A stretch of 38,464 bases of DNA from Cedecea neteri NBRC 105707 = ATCC 33855 (GCF_001571265.1 NZ_BCTL01000055.1:1-38464), one strand, 5' to 3'; counted from the stretch's first letter, positions 1 through 9,192 are shown. The notes: generated by a model from the sequence alone, not told the origin. Program-made: numbers and translations.

Positions 1-11
1 CTGCCAGGCAT
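1..11 (+). rRNA. rrf: 3' end of 5S rRNA (partial)
   Basis: The first eleven bases, CTGCCAGGCAT, match the 3' terminus of enterobacterial 5S rRNA (the strand that closes helix I with TGCCTGGC). A strong hairpin terminator follows directly. In E. coli the rrnG operon lies next to kgtP and reads in the same direction, so the context fits. Only the tail is visible, so the call rests on the 11-base match, the terminator and synteny. Confidence 0.8.
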
Positions 12-20
12 CAAATTAGC

Positions 21-57
21 AATAACCCCGACCGAAAGGCCGGGGTTATTTGCTTTT
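21..57 (+). terminator. rRNA operon terminator
   Basis: A perfect 10-bp stem pairs AATAACCCCG (21-30) with CGGGGTTATT (41-50). The loop carries CC-GAAA-GG, and TTATTTGCTTTTT follows. It lies ten bases after the 5S end and insulates kgtP from the rRNA operon. Confidence 0.85.
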
Positions 58-211
58 TAAACCATACCTTTTCGCAAAAATCTCAAGTTGCTCACAAAAG
101 TTAATGTAACAACTCCGCAACAAGATACTTTGCCTCACAAAATTTCTTTCTCCTGCTTTACTGGATCCTGGGCTATTAGACCCATTCAGGAAGACAGGAG
201 AAGAAAATAAA

Positions 212-1510
212 ATGATTGAAACAACAAGCGAAGCAAATACTGTATCGACGGCGGCAGATACCCGTCGTCGTGTCTGGGCCATTGTTGGTGCTTCATCAGG
301 GAATTTGGTTGAGTGGTTTGATTTTTATGTTTACTCATTCTGCTCACTCTATTTTGCACATATCTTTTTCCCAACGGGGAATACCACTACCCAACTGCTG
401 CAAACGGCGGGTGTCTTTGCCGCTGGCTTTCTGATGCGACCGATTGGAGGCTGGTTATTCGGCTATATCGCAGATAAACATGGCCGCAAAAACTCGATGC
501 TGATCTCCGTTTGTATGATGTGCTTTGGTTCATTGGTGATTGCCTGCCTGCCAGGATATGCCACCATTGGCACGTGGGCCCCGGCGTTATTGCTTTTAGC
601 TCGCCTGTTTCAGGGCTTATCTGTTGGAGGTGAATACGGTACCAGCGCAACTTACATGAGTGAGGTGGCTGTCGAAGGGCGTAAAGGTTTCTATGCCTCA
701 TTCCAGTACGTTACGCTCATTGGCGGGCAGCTGGCCGCGCTACTTGTTGTGGTTGTTCTCCAGCAAGTGCTAAGTGATGAAGATTTGCGTAGTTGGGGAT
801 GGAGAATTCCCTTTGCGATTGGGGCCGTGCTGGCGATTGTTGCTCTCTATCTCCGTCGTTCTCTGGATGAAACATCGGATAAAGCGACCCGCGAGCACAA
901 GGATGCCGGTACGCTTTCCGGGCTGTGGAAAAATAAAAAAGCCTTCATTATGGTGCTTGGCTTCACCGCAGGAGGCTCTCTGGCTTTCTATACCTTCACC
1001 ACCTATATGCAGAAATATCTGGTGAATACTGCAGGGATGCACGCTAACACGGCCAGCGCGCTGATGACCTTTGCGCTTTTTATTTTCATGGTACTCCAGC
1101 CATTCTTCGGTGCGCTGTCGGATAAAATTGGTCGTCGTAGTTCTATGCTCTGTTTTGGTGGGTTGGCAGCGGTGCTGACTGTGCCTATTTTGACGGCGTT
1201 GCAGAATGTTAGCTCACCGTATGCAGCCTTTGCTTTGGTGATGGCGGCGATGCTGATTGTCAGCTTTTACACTTCAATCAGCGGCATCCTGAAGGCGGAA
1301 ATGTTCCCGCCGGAAGTTCGTGCCCTGGGCGTAGGCCTGTCTTATGCGGTTGCAAACGCCTTGTTTGGTGGCTCCGCAGAATATGTCGCCTTATCACTGA
1401 AATCGATGGGTAGCGAAACGACCTTCTTCTGGTATGTCTCTGGGATGGGGGCGCTGGCATTTGCTGTTTCTCTGCTGCTGCACCGCAAAGGGAAAGGGAT
1501 TAAGCTCTAG
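212..1510 (+). CDS. kgtP: alpha-ketoglutarate:H+ symporter KgtP
   Basis: Inner-membrane metabolite:H+ symporter of the major facilitator superfamily that imports 2-oxoglutarate. It has 432 residues, the E. coli KgtP length, and near-identical blocks such as [17 protein letters not shown] near the N-terminus, the RxxGGWLFGxxADKHGRK loop after helix 2, and [12 protein letters not shown] (sugar-porter family signature). About twelve hydrophobic helices are evident. The start at 212 is preceded by AGGAGAAG about 8-11 bases upstream. The gene stands alone between the 5S terminator and a bidirectional terminator shared with convergent pssA. The 61-211 leader has two CTCACAAAA repeats (91-99, 133-141) and a GTTA-ATG-TAAC dyad that could bind a regulator; I cannot name it. 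Confidence 0.97.
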   Translation: MIETTSEANTVSTAADTRRRVWAIVGASSGNLVEWFDFYVYSFCSLYFAHIFFPTGNTTTQLLQTAGVFAAGFLMRPIGGWLFGYIADKHGRKNSMLISVCMMCFGSLVIACLPGYATIGTWAPALLLLARLFQGLSVGGEYGTSATYMSEVAVEGRKGFYASFQYVTLIGGQLAALLVVVVLQQVLSDEDLRSWGWRIPFAIGAVLAIVALYLRRSLDETSDKATREHKDAGTLSGLWKNKKAFIMVLGFTAGGSLAFYTFTTYMQKYLVNTAGMHANTASALMTFALFIFMVLQPFFGALSDKIGRRSSMLCFGGLAAVLTVPILTALQNVSSPYAAFALVMAAMLIVSFYTSISGILKAEMFPPEVRALGVGLSYAVANALFGGSAEYVALSLKSMGSETTFFWYVSGMGALAFAVSLLLHRKGKGIKL

Positions 1511-1517
1511 AAAGAAA

Positions 1518-1540
1518 AAGCCCTGCAGTGCAGGGCTTAA
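1518..1540. terminator. bidirectional terminator between kgtP and pssA
   Basis: Stem AAGCCCTGC (1518-1526), loop AGT, stem GCAGGGCTT (1530-1538). A-rich sequence on the left gives a U tract on the minus strand (pssA), and TTAAATATTT follows on the plus strand (kgtP). Both convergent genes end within 10 bases of it. Confidence 0.85.
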
Positions 1541-1544
1541 ATAT

Positions 1545-2900
1545 TTAGAGAATACGGCTTATTAGTCGGTCGATACGGATACGACGCAGGCGGCGAATCA
1601 GTTTGCGAACTTTAACCGGATATTCGGCGATGCTTTGCAGATCTCGATAATGCTTAACAACTGTAGTATGAGTACGGATAAGCTCCAGCTCTTTGGTGCG
1701 AATGCCCTCAAGCTCTCTTTTAGGATCGTGAATCAACAGGGCATTTTCCAAATCCAGGCGCCACGCGCGTGGGTTAAGGTTATTCCCGGTCAGCAGCATC
1801 CACTCGTTGTCTACCCACATGCCTTTCAGGTGATAGCTGTTATCCCCATCTTTCCATAAACGCACAATCAGCTGCCCGGTATTCACATAATACTGCAGGC
1901 GGCTGAGGAAGCGGCGCAGGTTAATCTCGTAGAGATAAGGCAGCGCGCCAATAATCTTAAACGGCTGATCTTCCGGAATATAGAAATCATTCGCCGTCTT
2001 ATCGCCAACGATAATCTCTACCTGCTTGCCGTCCCGCAGTAGCTGAATGATATTACGCACCAGCACTGCTGGCAGGTTGAAGTATGGCGTGCAGATAGTG
2101 AGCTTTTGCTCCGCACAAGGCATGAGATGGAAGATGGTTTTATTCAGCAGGCTGGATTTTCCCAGCCCAACCAGCGGCGTAACCGACAGTTGATCGTTAT
2201 CTGCATCGCCGTGGAAGATAAAGTTAGCGTCACGCAATTCCTGGCGGAAAAGGCGGATATCGTTTTTAATTTCTGGGCTTTTTACGCGTTCGGCGACATC
2301 CAGGCGATGAACCGCCCGGCCATTCACCAGATTCTGATTAACCCAGCCATGCATGATGTCAGCCAGAGAGCGGTTGCGAATGATTTGGTAGCGATCATAG
2401 CGATATTTATCGTGCTGATGCAGATAAACATCGTTGAGGCTGGCACCACTATAGATGACGCTGTCATCAATAATAAAGCCTTTGAAATGCAACACGCCAA
2501 GGGCTTCGCGAGTATTGACGGGAACGCCGTAGACCGGGACATTCACACCAGGGAACTGCTCGGCCATGCGGTGATACCAATCCGCATTGGTGTTGGCTGC
2601 GGCAACACCAATACGTCCGCGCTGAGCACGGTGCCAGTCAACCAGAATGGACACATCCAAATCCGGCCGCTGCTGTTTGGCTTGATAAACCGCGGACAAA
2701 ATTCCTTTGCCGCCGTCATCCTGTTCAAGATACAACGCAATAATGCAAATACGCTGCGTTGCGCTGGCGATTTTTTTCAACAGCGTCTCGCGGAAATCCG
2801 CTGGGGAGAACAGGGTTTCTACATCATCAACTGATTGAGAAAGCTTCGGTAACTGGGCAAGGTGTTGTTGATGTTTATTACGCTTAAATTTAGACAACAT
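1545..2900 (-). CDS. pssA: phosphatidylserine synthase PssA
   Basis: Condenses CDP-diacylglycerol with L-serine to phosphatidylserine, the first committed step to phosphatidylethanolamine; the protein is peripheral and cycles on the membrane. It belongs to the phospholipase D superfamily with two HxK motifs: HFKGFIIDDS near residue 138 and HLKGMWVDNEW near 357, followed by TGNNLNPRAW. I chose the ATG at 2898-2900 (MLSKFKRNK), giving 451 residues as in E. coli; a GTG directly before it would add one residue. The basic C-terminus (KLIRRLRRIRIDRLISRIL) is the expected membrane-binding tail. The gene lies downstream of pka on the same strand after a 110-base gap and ends at the shared terminator. 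Confidence 0.97.
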   Translation of the reverse strand: MLSKFKRNKHQQHLAQLPKLSQSVDDVETLFSPADFRETLLKKIASATQRICIIALYLEQDDGGKGILSAVYQAKQQRPDLDVSILVDWHRAQRGRIGVAAANTNADWYHRMAEQFPGVNVPVYGVPVNTREALGVLHFKGFIIDDSVIYSGASLNDVYLHQHDKYRYDRYQIIRNRSLADIMHGWVNQNLVNGRAVHRLDVAERVKSPEIKNDIRLFRQELRDANFIFHGDADNDQLSVTPLVGLGKSSLLNKTIFHLMPCAEQKLTICTPYFNLPAVLVRNIIQLLRDGKQVEIIVGDKTANDFYIPEDQPFKIIGALPYLYEINLRRFLSRLQYYVNTGQLIVRLWKDGDNSYHLKGMWVDNEWMLLTGNNLNPRAWRLDLENALLIHDPKRELEGIRTKELELIRTHTTVVKHYRDLQSIAEYPVKVRKLIRRLRRIRIDRLISRIL

Positions 2901-3014
2901 CACAGTGCTTATCTTCTCTCTTCATTGGATGGCCCTCTGCAAAATCCAGACGTCAGAACCTGCTGATAATACCACTACTGCTACGCAAAGTGAGTATGTT
3001 TTCCAGTACCTTAC

Positions 3015-5675
3015 TCACGAATCTGCGCTTTTACCCAGCGGCAGCATTAGACTCACGATGCCATCTTCTAGCTGAATATCGACACTAAAACCCAATTTAC
3101 GTGCAAGAGTAATCATGCCCTGGTTATTCGGCATCGTGATGCCATTCAGCCGCTGAAGGCCATGTTGTCTGGTGTAATCGATGAGCTTAGTCAGTAAACG
3201 TCGACCGAGCCCGAGGCCTTTCAGGTCGGAGCGAACCAGCACGGCGAACTCGGCATCAACGTTGTCAGGATCTGAAATAGCGCGGGTGACGCCGAGGATC
3301 TCATCACTGCCTTTCATTCTTCTGACGGCAACGAACGCCATTTCTCGATCGTAGTCGATCTGCGTCATGTTGGCTAAATCTTCGTGGGTAAATTCATTGA
3401 TCTCGCTGAAATAGCGATAGTAGAGATCCTCTTTTGTTACCTGAGCGATAAACCGCTGCAGCTGAGGTTCGTCTTCGGGCAGGATAGGCCGGAACAGGCA
3501 GCGATCGCCATTTTTAAGCTGTACCAGTTCCTCAAGCTGGTGAGGATAAGGACGAACTGCCAGCCTGTCATCCGCATCACCCGTAAACTCGGCTAACTCA
3601 AGAGTGACATCCAGCAATGTGAACTCACTGCCGGACGCCAGCAGCGGGTGAATATCGAGTCTCACTATCTCCGGGCAATCAACGATCAGATTGGAGACTT
3701 GTACCAAAACTTCGCTGATCCCGGCGATATCCAGCGGGCGTAATGCGCTCCGGCTTCGGATCTTGCCGCTTTTGATCGCCTGAATAACAAGGTATCGGGC
3801 AAGGTTCATGTTTAGCGGGGGAAGGGCAACTGCCGCCTGCCGCTCGGGTCGCCATTCGACGCCACCTTCGCCCAGCATGATCAATGGCCCGAACACCGGA
3901 TCGTGTTCAACGACGACGCGTAACTCCTGCGCGCCAGCGCGGTTTGCCATGCTTTGCACCAGCAGGCCGTGAATGCGTGCCTGGGGCCAGGCCATTTTTA
4001 CACGGTCGATGATAGCTTCGGCAGCCTGCTGCACTTCACTGGCCGTGCGTAAATAAAGCATAACGCCCTGAACTTCCGACTTGTGGGGAATATCCGGAGA
4101 ACGAAGTTTTAATGCGACCGGATAACCAATTTGCTCGGCAATATGTACCGCTTCTGCGCTGTCTCCTGCAATCCACGTTGGCAGGGTAGCTAAGCCATAA
4201 GCTTCAAGCACTGGCCTTACTTCATGGGTATCCAGCGTCGTTGCTCCCTGGTGCAATGCCTGCTGAATCAGATGATGAGCGTCGGTAGTGTTTGCCGTCA
4301 GGTTAGCTGGCAGAGCAGGCGTTTCGCGCAGTTGCTTCTGGTTACGGCGATACTCGACCATGTGCATAAATGCCGTTACCGCGCCTTCTGGTGTTCTGTA
4401 GGTAGGAATACCGGCATCGCTAAACAGGCGCCTGGCTTCCTGGGAGGAATACTCCCCGCACCAGTTGGTGACAATGGTGAGATATTTGCCGCGAGGATGC
4501 CGCTGTAACAAATCGATCAGGGCTAGAGCGCTTGCGGTTCCTGGGGCGGCGGCGCTGGGAGAATGAATAACCAGTAAGGCATCAAAATCATGGCTATCCA
4601 GCAATTTTTCCACGGCCAGCAGATAACGACCGGGCGTCGCGTCATCACGCAGATCTATCGGGTTTCCAACCTCAACGCCAGGGGGCAGCACTTGAGCAAC
4701 AGCCAGCATGGTTTCTTCACTTAACGTCGCCAGTTTGCCGTTACGAATCCATAGCTCATCAAGCGCCAGCGCCGCGGGTGCCGCACCGTTACTGACAATC
4801 ATCAGCCGTTCGCCGCGTAAAGGGCGCATATGGCTGAGGGTTTCTACGGCGGAAAACAGCTCATGTGTATCCTGTACCCGAAGCAATCCCGCGCGTTGTA
4901 TCGCCGCGTCCCATGCCGCATCCAGACCTGGATGGGTTTTCAGTAGCGTTTGCGCTTTGCTGCTGCGCCCGCTTTTGATGACCAGAATCGGCTTGTTACG
5001 CGAGGCACTTCTTGCGGCAGAAACAAAGCGTCGGGCATCGCTTAGATGTTCAAGATACAGCAGGATGGCGCTGGTTTTGGTATCTCTGGCCAGGTAATCA
5101 AGCAGTTCATCCACGTCGATATCCAGGCTATCACCAAGCGCGATAAACCAGGAAAAGCCCATTTCGCGCTGCTGCGCCCAGTCCAGGATGGTGTTGGATA
5201 CCGCAGCTGACTGAGAAATAAACGCCAGTTTCCCTTTTTGGATAGGGACTGGGGAGAAACTGGCATTTAGCCCCTGCCACGGAGCCAGAAGGCCAAGACT
5301 GTTCGGCCCAAGCAGACGAATTTGCCAGCGAGAGGCGCAGGCCAGCAATTCGGGCAATTGCTCCGGCGGGGCAGATAAGATAATGCAGGCTTTACAGCCT
5401 TTACTGCCTAACGCTTCAAGCAGCGTAAGGTTGCGTCTGGAATGCGTACAGATAATCGCAAGGTCGGGGGCCAGCGGCAGGCTGGCAATATCCGGCCAGG
5501 CAAGCACCCCGCACACGGCTTTGTGAGTCGGCGTCACCGGCATTACCGGGCCGTTGAATCCGCCAGCCAGCAAGTTGCGCATCATTAAATAACCGGCGCG
5601 GTCGGTTTTTGCTGAAGCACCGATAACGGCTATGGATTTTGGGCGCAGCAGCGCTTCCAGGCCTCGTTGACTCAC
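3015..5675 (-). CDS. pka: protein lysine acetyltransferase Pka/PatZ (YfiQ)
   Basis: Acetylates protein lysines with acetyl-CoA, classically inactivating acetyl-CoA synthetase. The 886 residues match the E. coli/Salmonella length and domain order: CoA-binding Rossmann domain (about 1-130, RPKSIAVIGAS), succinyl-CoA-ligase-like domain (about 150-450), ATP-grasp domain (about 490-690, IGYPVALKLRSPDIPHK) and a C-terminal GNAT domain (about 725-880, with LGLGRRLLTKLIDY for acetyl-CoA). Translation starts at GTG (5673-5675) with a good GGGGAG upstream. Only 32 bases separate it from the end of tapT, so the two are probably co-transcribed. In E. coli this gene is under CRP; I did not identify a CRP site in the short gap. 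Confidence 0.96.
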   Translation of the reverse strand: MSQRGLEALLRPKSIAVIGASAKTDRAGYLMMRNLLAGGFNGPVMPVTPTHKAVCGVLAWPDIASLPLAPDLAIICTHSRRNLTLLEALGSKGCKACIILSAPPEQLPELLACASRWQIRLLGPNSLGLLAPWQGLNASFSPVPIQKGKLAFISQSAAVSNTILDWAQQREMGFSWFIALGDSLDIDVDELLDYLARDTKTSAILLYLEHLSDARRFVSAARSASRNKPILVIKSGRSSKAQTLLKTHPGLDAAWDAAIQRAGLLRVQDTHELFSAVETLSHMRPLRGERLMIVSNGAAPAALALDELWIRNGKLATLSEETMLAVAQVLPPGVEVGNPIDLRDDATPGRYLLAVEKLLDSHDFDALLVIHSPSAAAPGTASALALIDLLQRHPRGKYLTIVTNWCGEYSSQEARRLFSDAGIPTYRTPEGAVTAFMHMVEYRRNQKQLRETPALPANLTANTTDAHHLIQQALHQGATTLDTHEVRPVLEAYGLATLPTWIAGDSAEAVHIAEQIGYPVALKLRSPDIPHKSEVQGVMLYLRTASEVQQAAEAIIDRVKMAWPQARIHGLLVQSMANRAGAQELRVVVEHDPVFGPLIMLGEGGVEWRPERQAAVALPPLNMNLARYLVIQAIKSGKIRSRSALRPLDIAGISEVLVQVSNLIVDCPEIVRLDIHPLLASGSEFTLLDVTLELAEFTGDADDRLAVRPYPHQLEELVQLKNGDRCLFRPILPEDEPQLQRFIAQVTKEDLYYRYFSEINEFTHEDLANMTQIDYDREMAFVAVRRMKGSDEILGVTRAISDPDNVDAEFAVLVRSDLKGLGLGRRLLTKLIDYTRQHGLQRLNGITMPNNQGMITLARKLGFSVDIQLEDGIVSLMLPLGKSADS

Positions 5676-5707
5676 GACGCTCTCCCCTGAGTGATGTTCA
5701 GGAGAGT

Positions 5708-6409
5708 CTAAACGTTTTCTTCTACTTCTGCTGTGACGCTGCCCTGATGATGGGGTTTCCCCGCCAGATAGCGTTCGCGGAAAAGAGTGAAATGCTGGGT
5801 TAATCCTTTGGAAGCGACCGTATCCCCCGCCAGCTCAAGCAGGGCTGCGGCGACTTCTGCGGTGCAATACTGGCCATCCGCATGGGCTTCTCTCAGGCGA
5901 TAAGCCGAGGTAATACTTAAATCAACGGAAATTACCGGCAGCGCATCGAGATAAGGGCTTTTACGGAACATTTTGCGCGCTTCAGTCCACGTGCCATCCA
6001 GCATGATAAACAGCGGCGGTTTGCCGCTCATCGGTGGCGTGGTCAGGACTTCCCGATCGCTATCTGCATAAGAGGCGGGGAAAACCACCATTGGCTGGTA
6101 ATCCGGGTTGGCAACTAGATCGAGCAGCGCCTGAGGTGGCTCCGTGCGCGACCATTGAAATGCCTCGGTTTCCGGTAAAATATCGGCAATGAGTCGCCCG
6201 GTATTACTTGGCTTCATGGGTTCGGTGTCAAACATCACCAGGCAGAAGCGGCTGCGCGCATTTTTGGGCTGAAGCGTCTCGCACAGGCAGTTTTTCAACG
6301 GCAACAGGCAACGCTGGCAGCGACGAACGCGATTACCACGGGCGAGAAAAGGACGGGTTGCGCGAGCAAGGCGAGCAGCACGAAGGCGGAGAACGGCGTT
6401 TTCTGTCAT
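5708..6409 (-). CDS. tapT: tRNA-uridine aminocarboxypropyltransferase TapT (YfiP)
   Basis: Transfers the 3-amino-3-carboxypropyl group from S-adenosylmethionine to U47 of tRNA (acp3U). It is a DTW-domain protein: a zinc-type Cys cluster near residue 30 (CQRCLLPLKNCLC), MKPSNTGRLIADILP, and the family motif in DGTWTEARKMFRKSPYL. I chose ATG 6407-6409 (MTENAVLRLRAARLARATRP), giving 233 residues against 232 in E. coli. The frame stays open upstream with alternative starts at 6439 and 6538, and Shine-Dalgarno support is weak for all of them. The gene lies downstream of the trxC terminator and just upstream of pka. Confidence 0.93.
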   Translation of the reverse strand: MTENAVLRLRAARLARATRPFLARGNRVRRCQRCLLPLKNCLCETLQPKNARSRFCLVMFDTEPMKPSNTGRLIADILPETEAFQWSRTEPPQALLDLVANPDYQPMVVFPASYADSDREVLTTPPMSGKPPLFIMLDGTWTEARKMFRKSPYLDALPVISVDLSITSAYRLREAHADGQYCTAEVAAALLELAGDTVASKGLTQHFTLFRERYLAGKPHHQGSVTAEVEENV

Positions 6410-6455
6410 TAATGAAGGATGTTTGGCTAAAAACGTCATTCTACCGTAGATAGAG

Positions 6456-6482
6456 AAAGGGGGCTGAAAAAATGCCCCCTCA
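6456..6482 (-). terminator. trxC terminator
   Basis: Stem AGGGGGC (6458-6464) pairs with GCCCCCT (6474-6480) around an A-rich loop. Read on the minus strand it starts five bases after the trxC stop and ends in TTTCTCT, so the U tract is weak and readthrough into tapT is possible. Confidence 0.6.
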
Positions 6483-6485
6483 AAA

Positions 6486-6905
6486 TCAGATATTTTCGTC
6501 CAGCCAGCTATCAAACGGGACTTTGGGCATGGCGCCATTCAGCATATCGACGACCTGGCCATTTTTGAAAATCATAATGGTTGGGATGCTTCTAATGCGA
6601 AAACGTGCGCTTAGCTCCTGCTCGGCTTCGGTGTTGACCTTCACAAAGCGAACTTTGCCACTGCGCTCTTCGGCAACATCTTCAAAAATAGGGGCGAAGT
6701 TCACGCATGGGCCACACCACGGCGCCCAAAAATCAACCACAACCGGCAATTCATCTTTCAGAAGTTTATCCAGGGTTGCCGCCGTGGCGTTGACGACTTC
6801 ACCGTCAAACAGTTCATGGCCGCAGCGACCGCACTTTGCGCCGTCATCGATACGGTCGTCAGGAATGCGGTTAACAGCCTGGCAGTCGGCACAAACGGTA
6901 TTCAT
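6486..6905 (-). CDS. trxC: thioredoxin 2 TrxC
   Basis: Cytoplasmic disulfide reductase. It has an N-terminal zinc module with two CxxC pairs (C5/C8 and C25/C28) followed by a thioredoxin fold with the active site WCGPC near residues 63-67 and the cis-proline motif SIPT. The start at 6905 gives 139 residues, the E. coli length, and is preceded by TTTGAGGTTAGTT, a good ribosome site; an upstream in-frame codon at 6917 would overlap that site. E. coli trxC is controlled by OxyR. Here the divergent region with yfiF carries a perfect 15-bp palindrome (6960-6974), but I cannot assign it to OxyR. Confidence 0.96.
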   Translation of the reverse strand: MNTVCADCQAVNRIPDDRIDDGAKCGRCGHELFDGEVVNATAATLDKLLKDELPVVVDFWAPWCGPCVNFAPIFEDVAEERSGKVRFVKVNTEAEQELSARFRIRSIPTIMIFKNGQVVDMLNGAMPKVPFDSWLDENI

Positions 6906-6959
6906 AACTAACCTCAAAGAGAATGATTGAAATTGGTGTCAGGCACCGAGGATGTTTCA

Positions 6960-6974
6960 AATATGTTACATATT
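6960..6974. promoter_or_regulatory. 15-bp palindrome in the trxC/yfiF divergent region
   Basis: AATATGT-T-ACATATT is perfectly symmetric and lies 54 bases upstream of the trxC start and 138 upstream of yfiF. This fits a dimeric regulator site, but no regulator can be named from sequence. Confidence 0.35.
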
Positions 6975-7111
6975 ATCAGCGAAGATGGGGAGGCCAACAA
7001 AGTGGTTTATTCGATGAGTACAATAGTTTTTAGCTTTTAAGCAAAGTTAATGGCTAACCCATGGCACATCAGGTAATCTGCGCGCTTCGCGCTCAGCCAG
7101 GTGGAGGAACA

Positions 7112-8182
7112 ATGAACGACGAATTTAAAGGTAAAAGCGGCAAGGTCAAAGTGATGTATGTCCGCGGTGACGACGAAAGCGAACAACGCAGCCAAAACCC
7201 GCGTACCGGGAAAGGTGGTGGGCGTCCTGCCGGTGCGTCACGTGGTGAAGGCGGCGGTCGCCGTCAGGCTCGTCACGATGATAAACCTCGCGGCGGGCGC
7301 GATCGTAATGAACGTAGCGACAGAGGCGATCGCGGTGAAGCGGCTTCTCCATGGCGCACGGTTTCCCGTGCCCCGGTAGACACTTCGCTGTCGGCTTCTG
7401 ACAATGAAGGTACGACTAAGCACATCGTTGATCCGGAAGTGATTCGTCGCCAGCGCGCCGAAGAAGCCCGTGTGTACGGTGAGAATGCTTGCCAGGCGCT
7501 GTTCCAGAGCCGCCCGGAAAGCATCGTGCGTGCCTGGTTTATTCAGAGCGTTACGCCTCGCTTTAAAGAAGCGCTTCGCTGGATGGCTGCTAATCGCAAG
7601 GCTTACCACGTAGTGGATGACGCCGAGCTGGCAAAAGCCTCCGGCACGGAACACCACGGTGGTGTTTGCTTCATTATTAAAAAGCGTAGCGGTATCAGCG
7701 TGCAGACGTGGCTGAATAAAGCCGGGGAAGAAGACTGCGTACTGGCGCTGGAGGATGTGGGCAACCCTCACAACCTTGGCGGGATCATGCGTAGCTGTGC
7801 GCACTTCGGTGTGAAAGGCTTGCTGATTCAGGATGCTTCTCTGCTGGAGTCCGGTGCGGCAATTCGTACCGCAGAAGGCGGTGCAGAGCACGTTGTCGCG
7901 ATCAGCGGCGAGACGTTTGGCGATGGGCTGGAAGCTTTCCGTAAAGCAGGCTACACCATCGTGACAACCTCAAGCCATCAGGGGACTCCGCTGTATAAAG
8001 CCGAGTTACCTAAAAAAATGGTGCTGGTGCTGGGCCAGGAGCGCGATGGCGTTTCCGACACCACCTTTGAAAATGCTGATATGAGCGTAGCCATTGAAGG
8101 TACCGGTAATGTTGAAAGCCTCAATGTATCCGTAGCAACCGGCGTATTGCTGGGTGAATGGTGGCGCCAGAACAAGGCGTAA
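7112..8182 (+). CDS. yfiF: SpoU/TrmH-family RNA methyltransferase YfiF
   Basis: Putative 2'-O-ribose RNA methyltransferase of the SPOUT superfamily; its substrate is not established. It has 356 residues against 345 in E. coli. The first ~100 are disordered and rich in Arg/Gly/Asp ([21 protein letters not shown]) and probably bind RNA. The conserved core starts at [22 protein letters not shown]; the SPOUT motifs are [28 protein letters not shown] and [19 protein letters not shown]. The start at 7112 has GGAGG five bases upstream; the longer 7061 reading has no such site. It diverges from trxC and converges on ung. Confidence 0.94.
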   Translation: MNDEFKGKSGKVKVMYVRGDDESEQRSQNPRTGKGGGRPAGASRGEGGGRRQARHDDKPRGGRDRNERSDRGDRGEAASPWRTVSRAPVDTSLSASDNEGTTKHIVDPEVIRRQRAEEARVYGENACQALFQSRPESIVRAWFIQSVTPRFKEALRWMAANRKAYHVVDDAELAKASGTEHHGGVCFIIKKRSGISVQTWLNKAGEEDCVLALEDVGNPHNLGGIMRSCAHFGVKGLLIQDASLLESGAAIRTAEGGAEHVVAISGETFGDGLEAFRKAGYTIVTTSSHQGTPLYKAELPKKMVLVLGQERDGVSDTTFENADMSVAIEGTGNVESLNVSVATGVLLGEWWRQNKA

Positions 8183-8198
8183 CACGTTCTCCTGCTAT

Positions 8199-8228
8199 AA
8201 AAAACCAGCTTAATCGCTGGTTTTTTTT
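8199..8228. terminator. terminator between yfiF and ung
   Basis: An 11-bp stem pairs AAAAAACCAGC (8199-8209) with GCTGGTTTTTT (8216-8226) around TTAATC, followed by TT. The A and T tracts on both sides make it work in both directions for convergent yfiF and ung. Confidence 0.9.
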
Positions 8229-8238
8229 CGTCCAGAAC

Positions 8239-8928
8239 TTAGCCATTTTCCTGTGGTAGCTGTGGCATCCAGTCGATGGGCTGCTCTCCACGCTCTACAA
8301 GATACTCATTCGCCTTAACGAAATGCCCACAGCCAAGAAAACCGCGATGTGCCGAAAGTGGAGAAGGGTGCGGTGCGGTTAGCACGTGGTGGCGCTGGCG
8401 ATCGATAATGCTGCCTTTGCGCTGAGCGTGTGCTCCCCACAGCAGGAACACTACACCTTCACGGTGTTCATTAATGAGTGCGATAACTTTGTCGGTAAAA
8501 GTCTCCCAGCCAAAATTGGCGTGGGAATGTGCTTTGCTGGCCTCGACGGTGAGTACCGTATTGAGCAGTAGCACGCCCTGCCGCGCCCAGCTTTCAAGAT
8601 AGCCGTGGGCTGGACGGGTAAAATCCGGCACTGAGGCTTCCAGCTCTTTGTACATATTGACCAATGAAGGTGGGGGGGCAATGCCTGGAAGCACGGAGAA
8701 AGAGAGTCCGTGCGCCTGCCCTGGGCCGTGATAGGGATCCTGCCCCAGAATCACGACTTTGACATCGCCCAGTTCGGTAAAGCGAAAAGCGTTGAAAACG
8801 TCCTTTTGTGGAGGATAAACGGTCACGCCCGCAGCGCGCTCTGCTGCGACGGCGCTGAGCGTATTGATAAAGTAGGGCTGCTGTTTCTCTTCTGCCAGCA
8901 CGTCGTGCCAGGTGAGGTGGGTAGTCAT
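8239..8928 (-). CDS. ung: uracil-DNA glycosylase Ung
   Basis: Removes uracil from DNA as the first step of base excision repair. It has 229 residues as in E. coli. The water-activating loop GQDPYHG puts the catalytic Asp at residue 64, and the minor-groove loop [10 protein letters not shown] carries the catalytic His near 187. [16 protein letters not shown] and [20 protein letters not shown] are family blocks. The start has GGGAGAGCGAG directly upstream. It is monocistronic, converging with yfiF and diverging from grcA. Confidence 0.97.
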   Translation of the reverse strand: MTTHLTWHDVLAEEKQQPYFINTLSAVAAERAAGVTVYPPQKDVFNAFRFTELGDVKVVILGQDPYHGPGQAHGLSFSVLPGIAPPPSLVNMYKELEASVPDFTRPAHGYLESWARQGVLLLNTVLTVEASKAHSHANFGWETFTDKVIALINEHREGVVFLLWGAHAQRKGSIIDRQRHHVLTAPHPSPLSAHRGFLGCGHFVKANEYLVERGEQPIDWMPQLPQENG

Positions 8929-9070
8929 CTCGCTCTCCCGCGAATCTGTAATGTCCGCTAGCTTAACTGCTTCTGCCCCATGAGCAAAATAGTGCGTGGC
9001 ATCAATGAGCTACGACCCTAAATAAAGTTGAATATTTACAAAATTTTTAGCTTCTCGCTGCCGGTCTAAG

Positions 9071-9084
9071 TTGATGTAAAACAA
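9071..9084 (+). promoter_or_regulatory. distal FNR-like site upstream of grcA
   Basis: TTGAT-GTAA-AACAA is a degenerate match to the FNR consensus TTGAT-N4-ATCAA. Its centre (9077.5) is exactly 53 bp from the proximal site, the spacing known for the two FNR sites (-40.5 and -93.5) of E. coli yfiD/grcA. The spacing match is stronger evidence than the base match. Confidence 0.5.
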
Positions 9085-9123
9085 ATAAAACCAGCTAAAG
9101 CCATTTTTAACGTGTGGATTTAA

Positions 9124-9137
9124 TTGATTTAAGTCAA
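9124..9137 (+). promoter_or_regulatory. proximal FNR site of the grcA promoter
   Basis: TTGAT-TTAA-GTCAA differs from the FNR consensus at one base. It is centred at 9130.5, about 41 bases before the start predicted from the TATAAG box, the class II activation position. It fits anaerobic induction of grcA by FNR. Confidence 0.75.
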
Positions 9138-9159
9138 AGAATCGCGCCTGGCGGACTGA

Positions 9160-9165
9160 TATAAG
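9160..9165 (+). promoter_or_regulatory. -10 element of the grcA promoter
   Basis: TATAAG, 22 bases after the FNR site, predicts a transcript start near 9172. The 319 bases between ung and grcA otherwise hold only the ung upstream region, the two FNR-like sites and a short leader reading frame. Confidence 0.6.
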
Positions 9166-9192
9166 AACAACAAAGCAACAAAGGTTTTACCA

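Noticed and set aside
2106-2834. 242-residue open frame antisense to pssA
   Set aside because: It mirrors the conserved pssA codons, has no ribosome site or recognisable domain, and is a shadow of the real gene.
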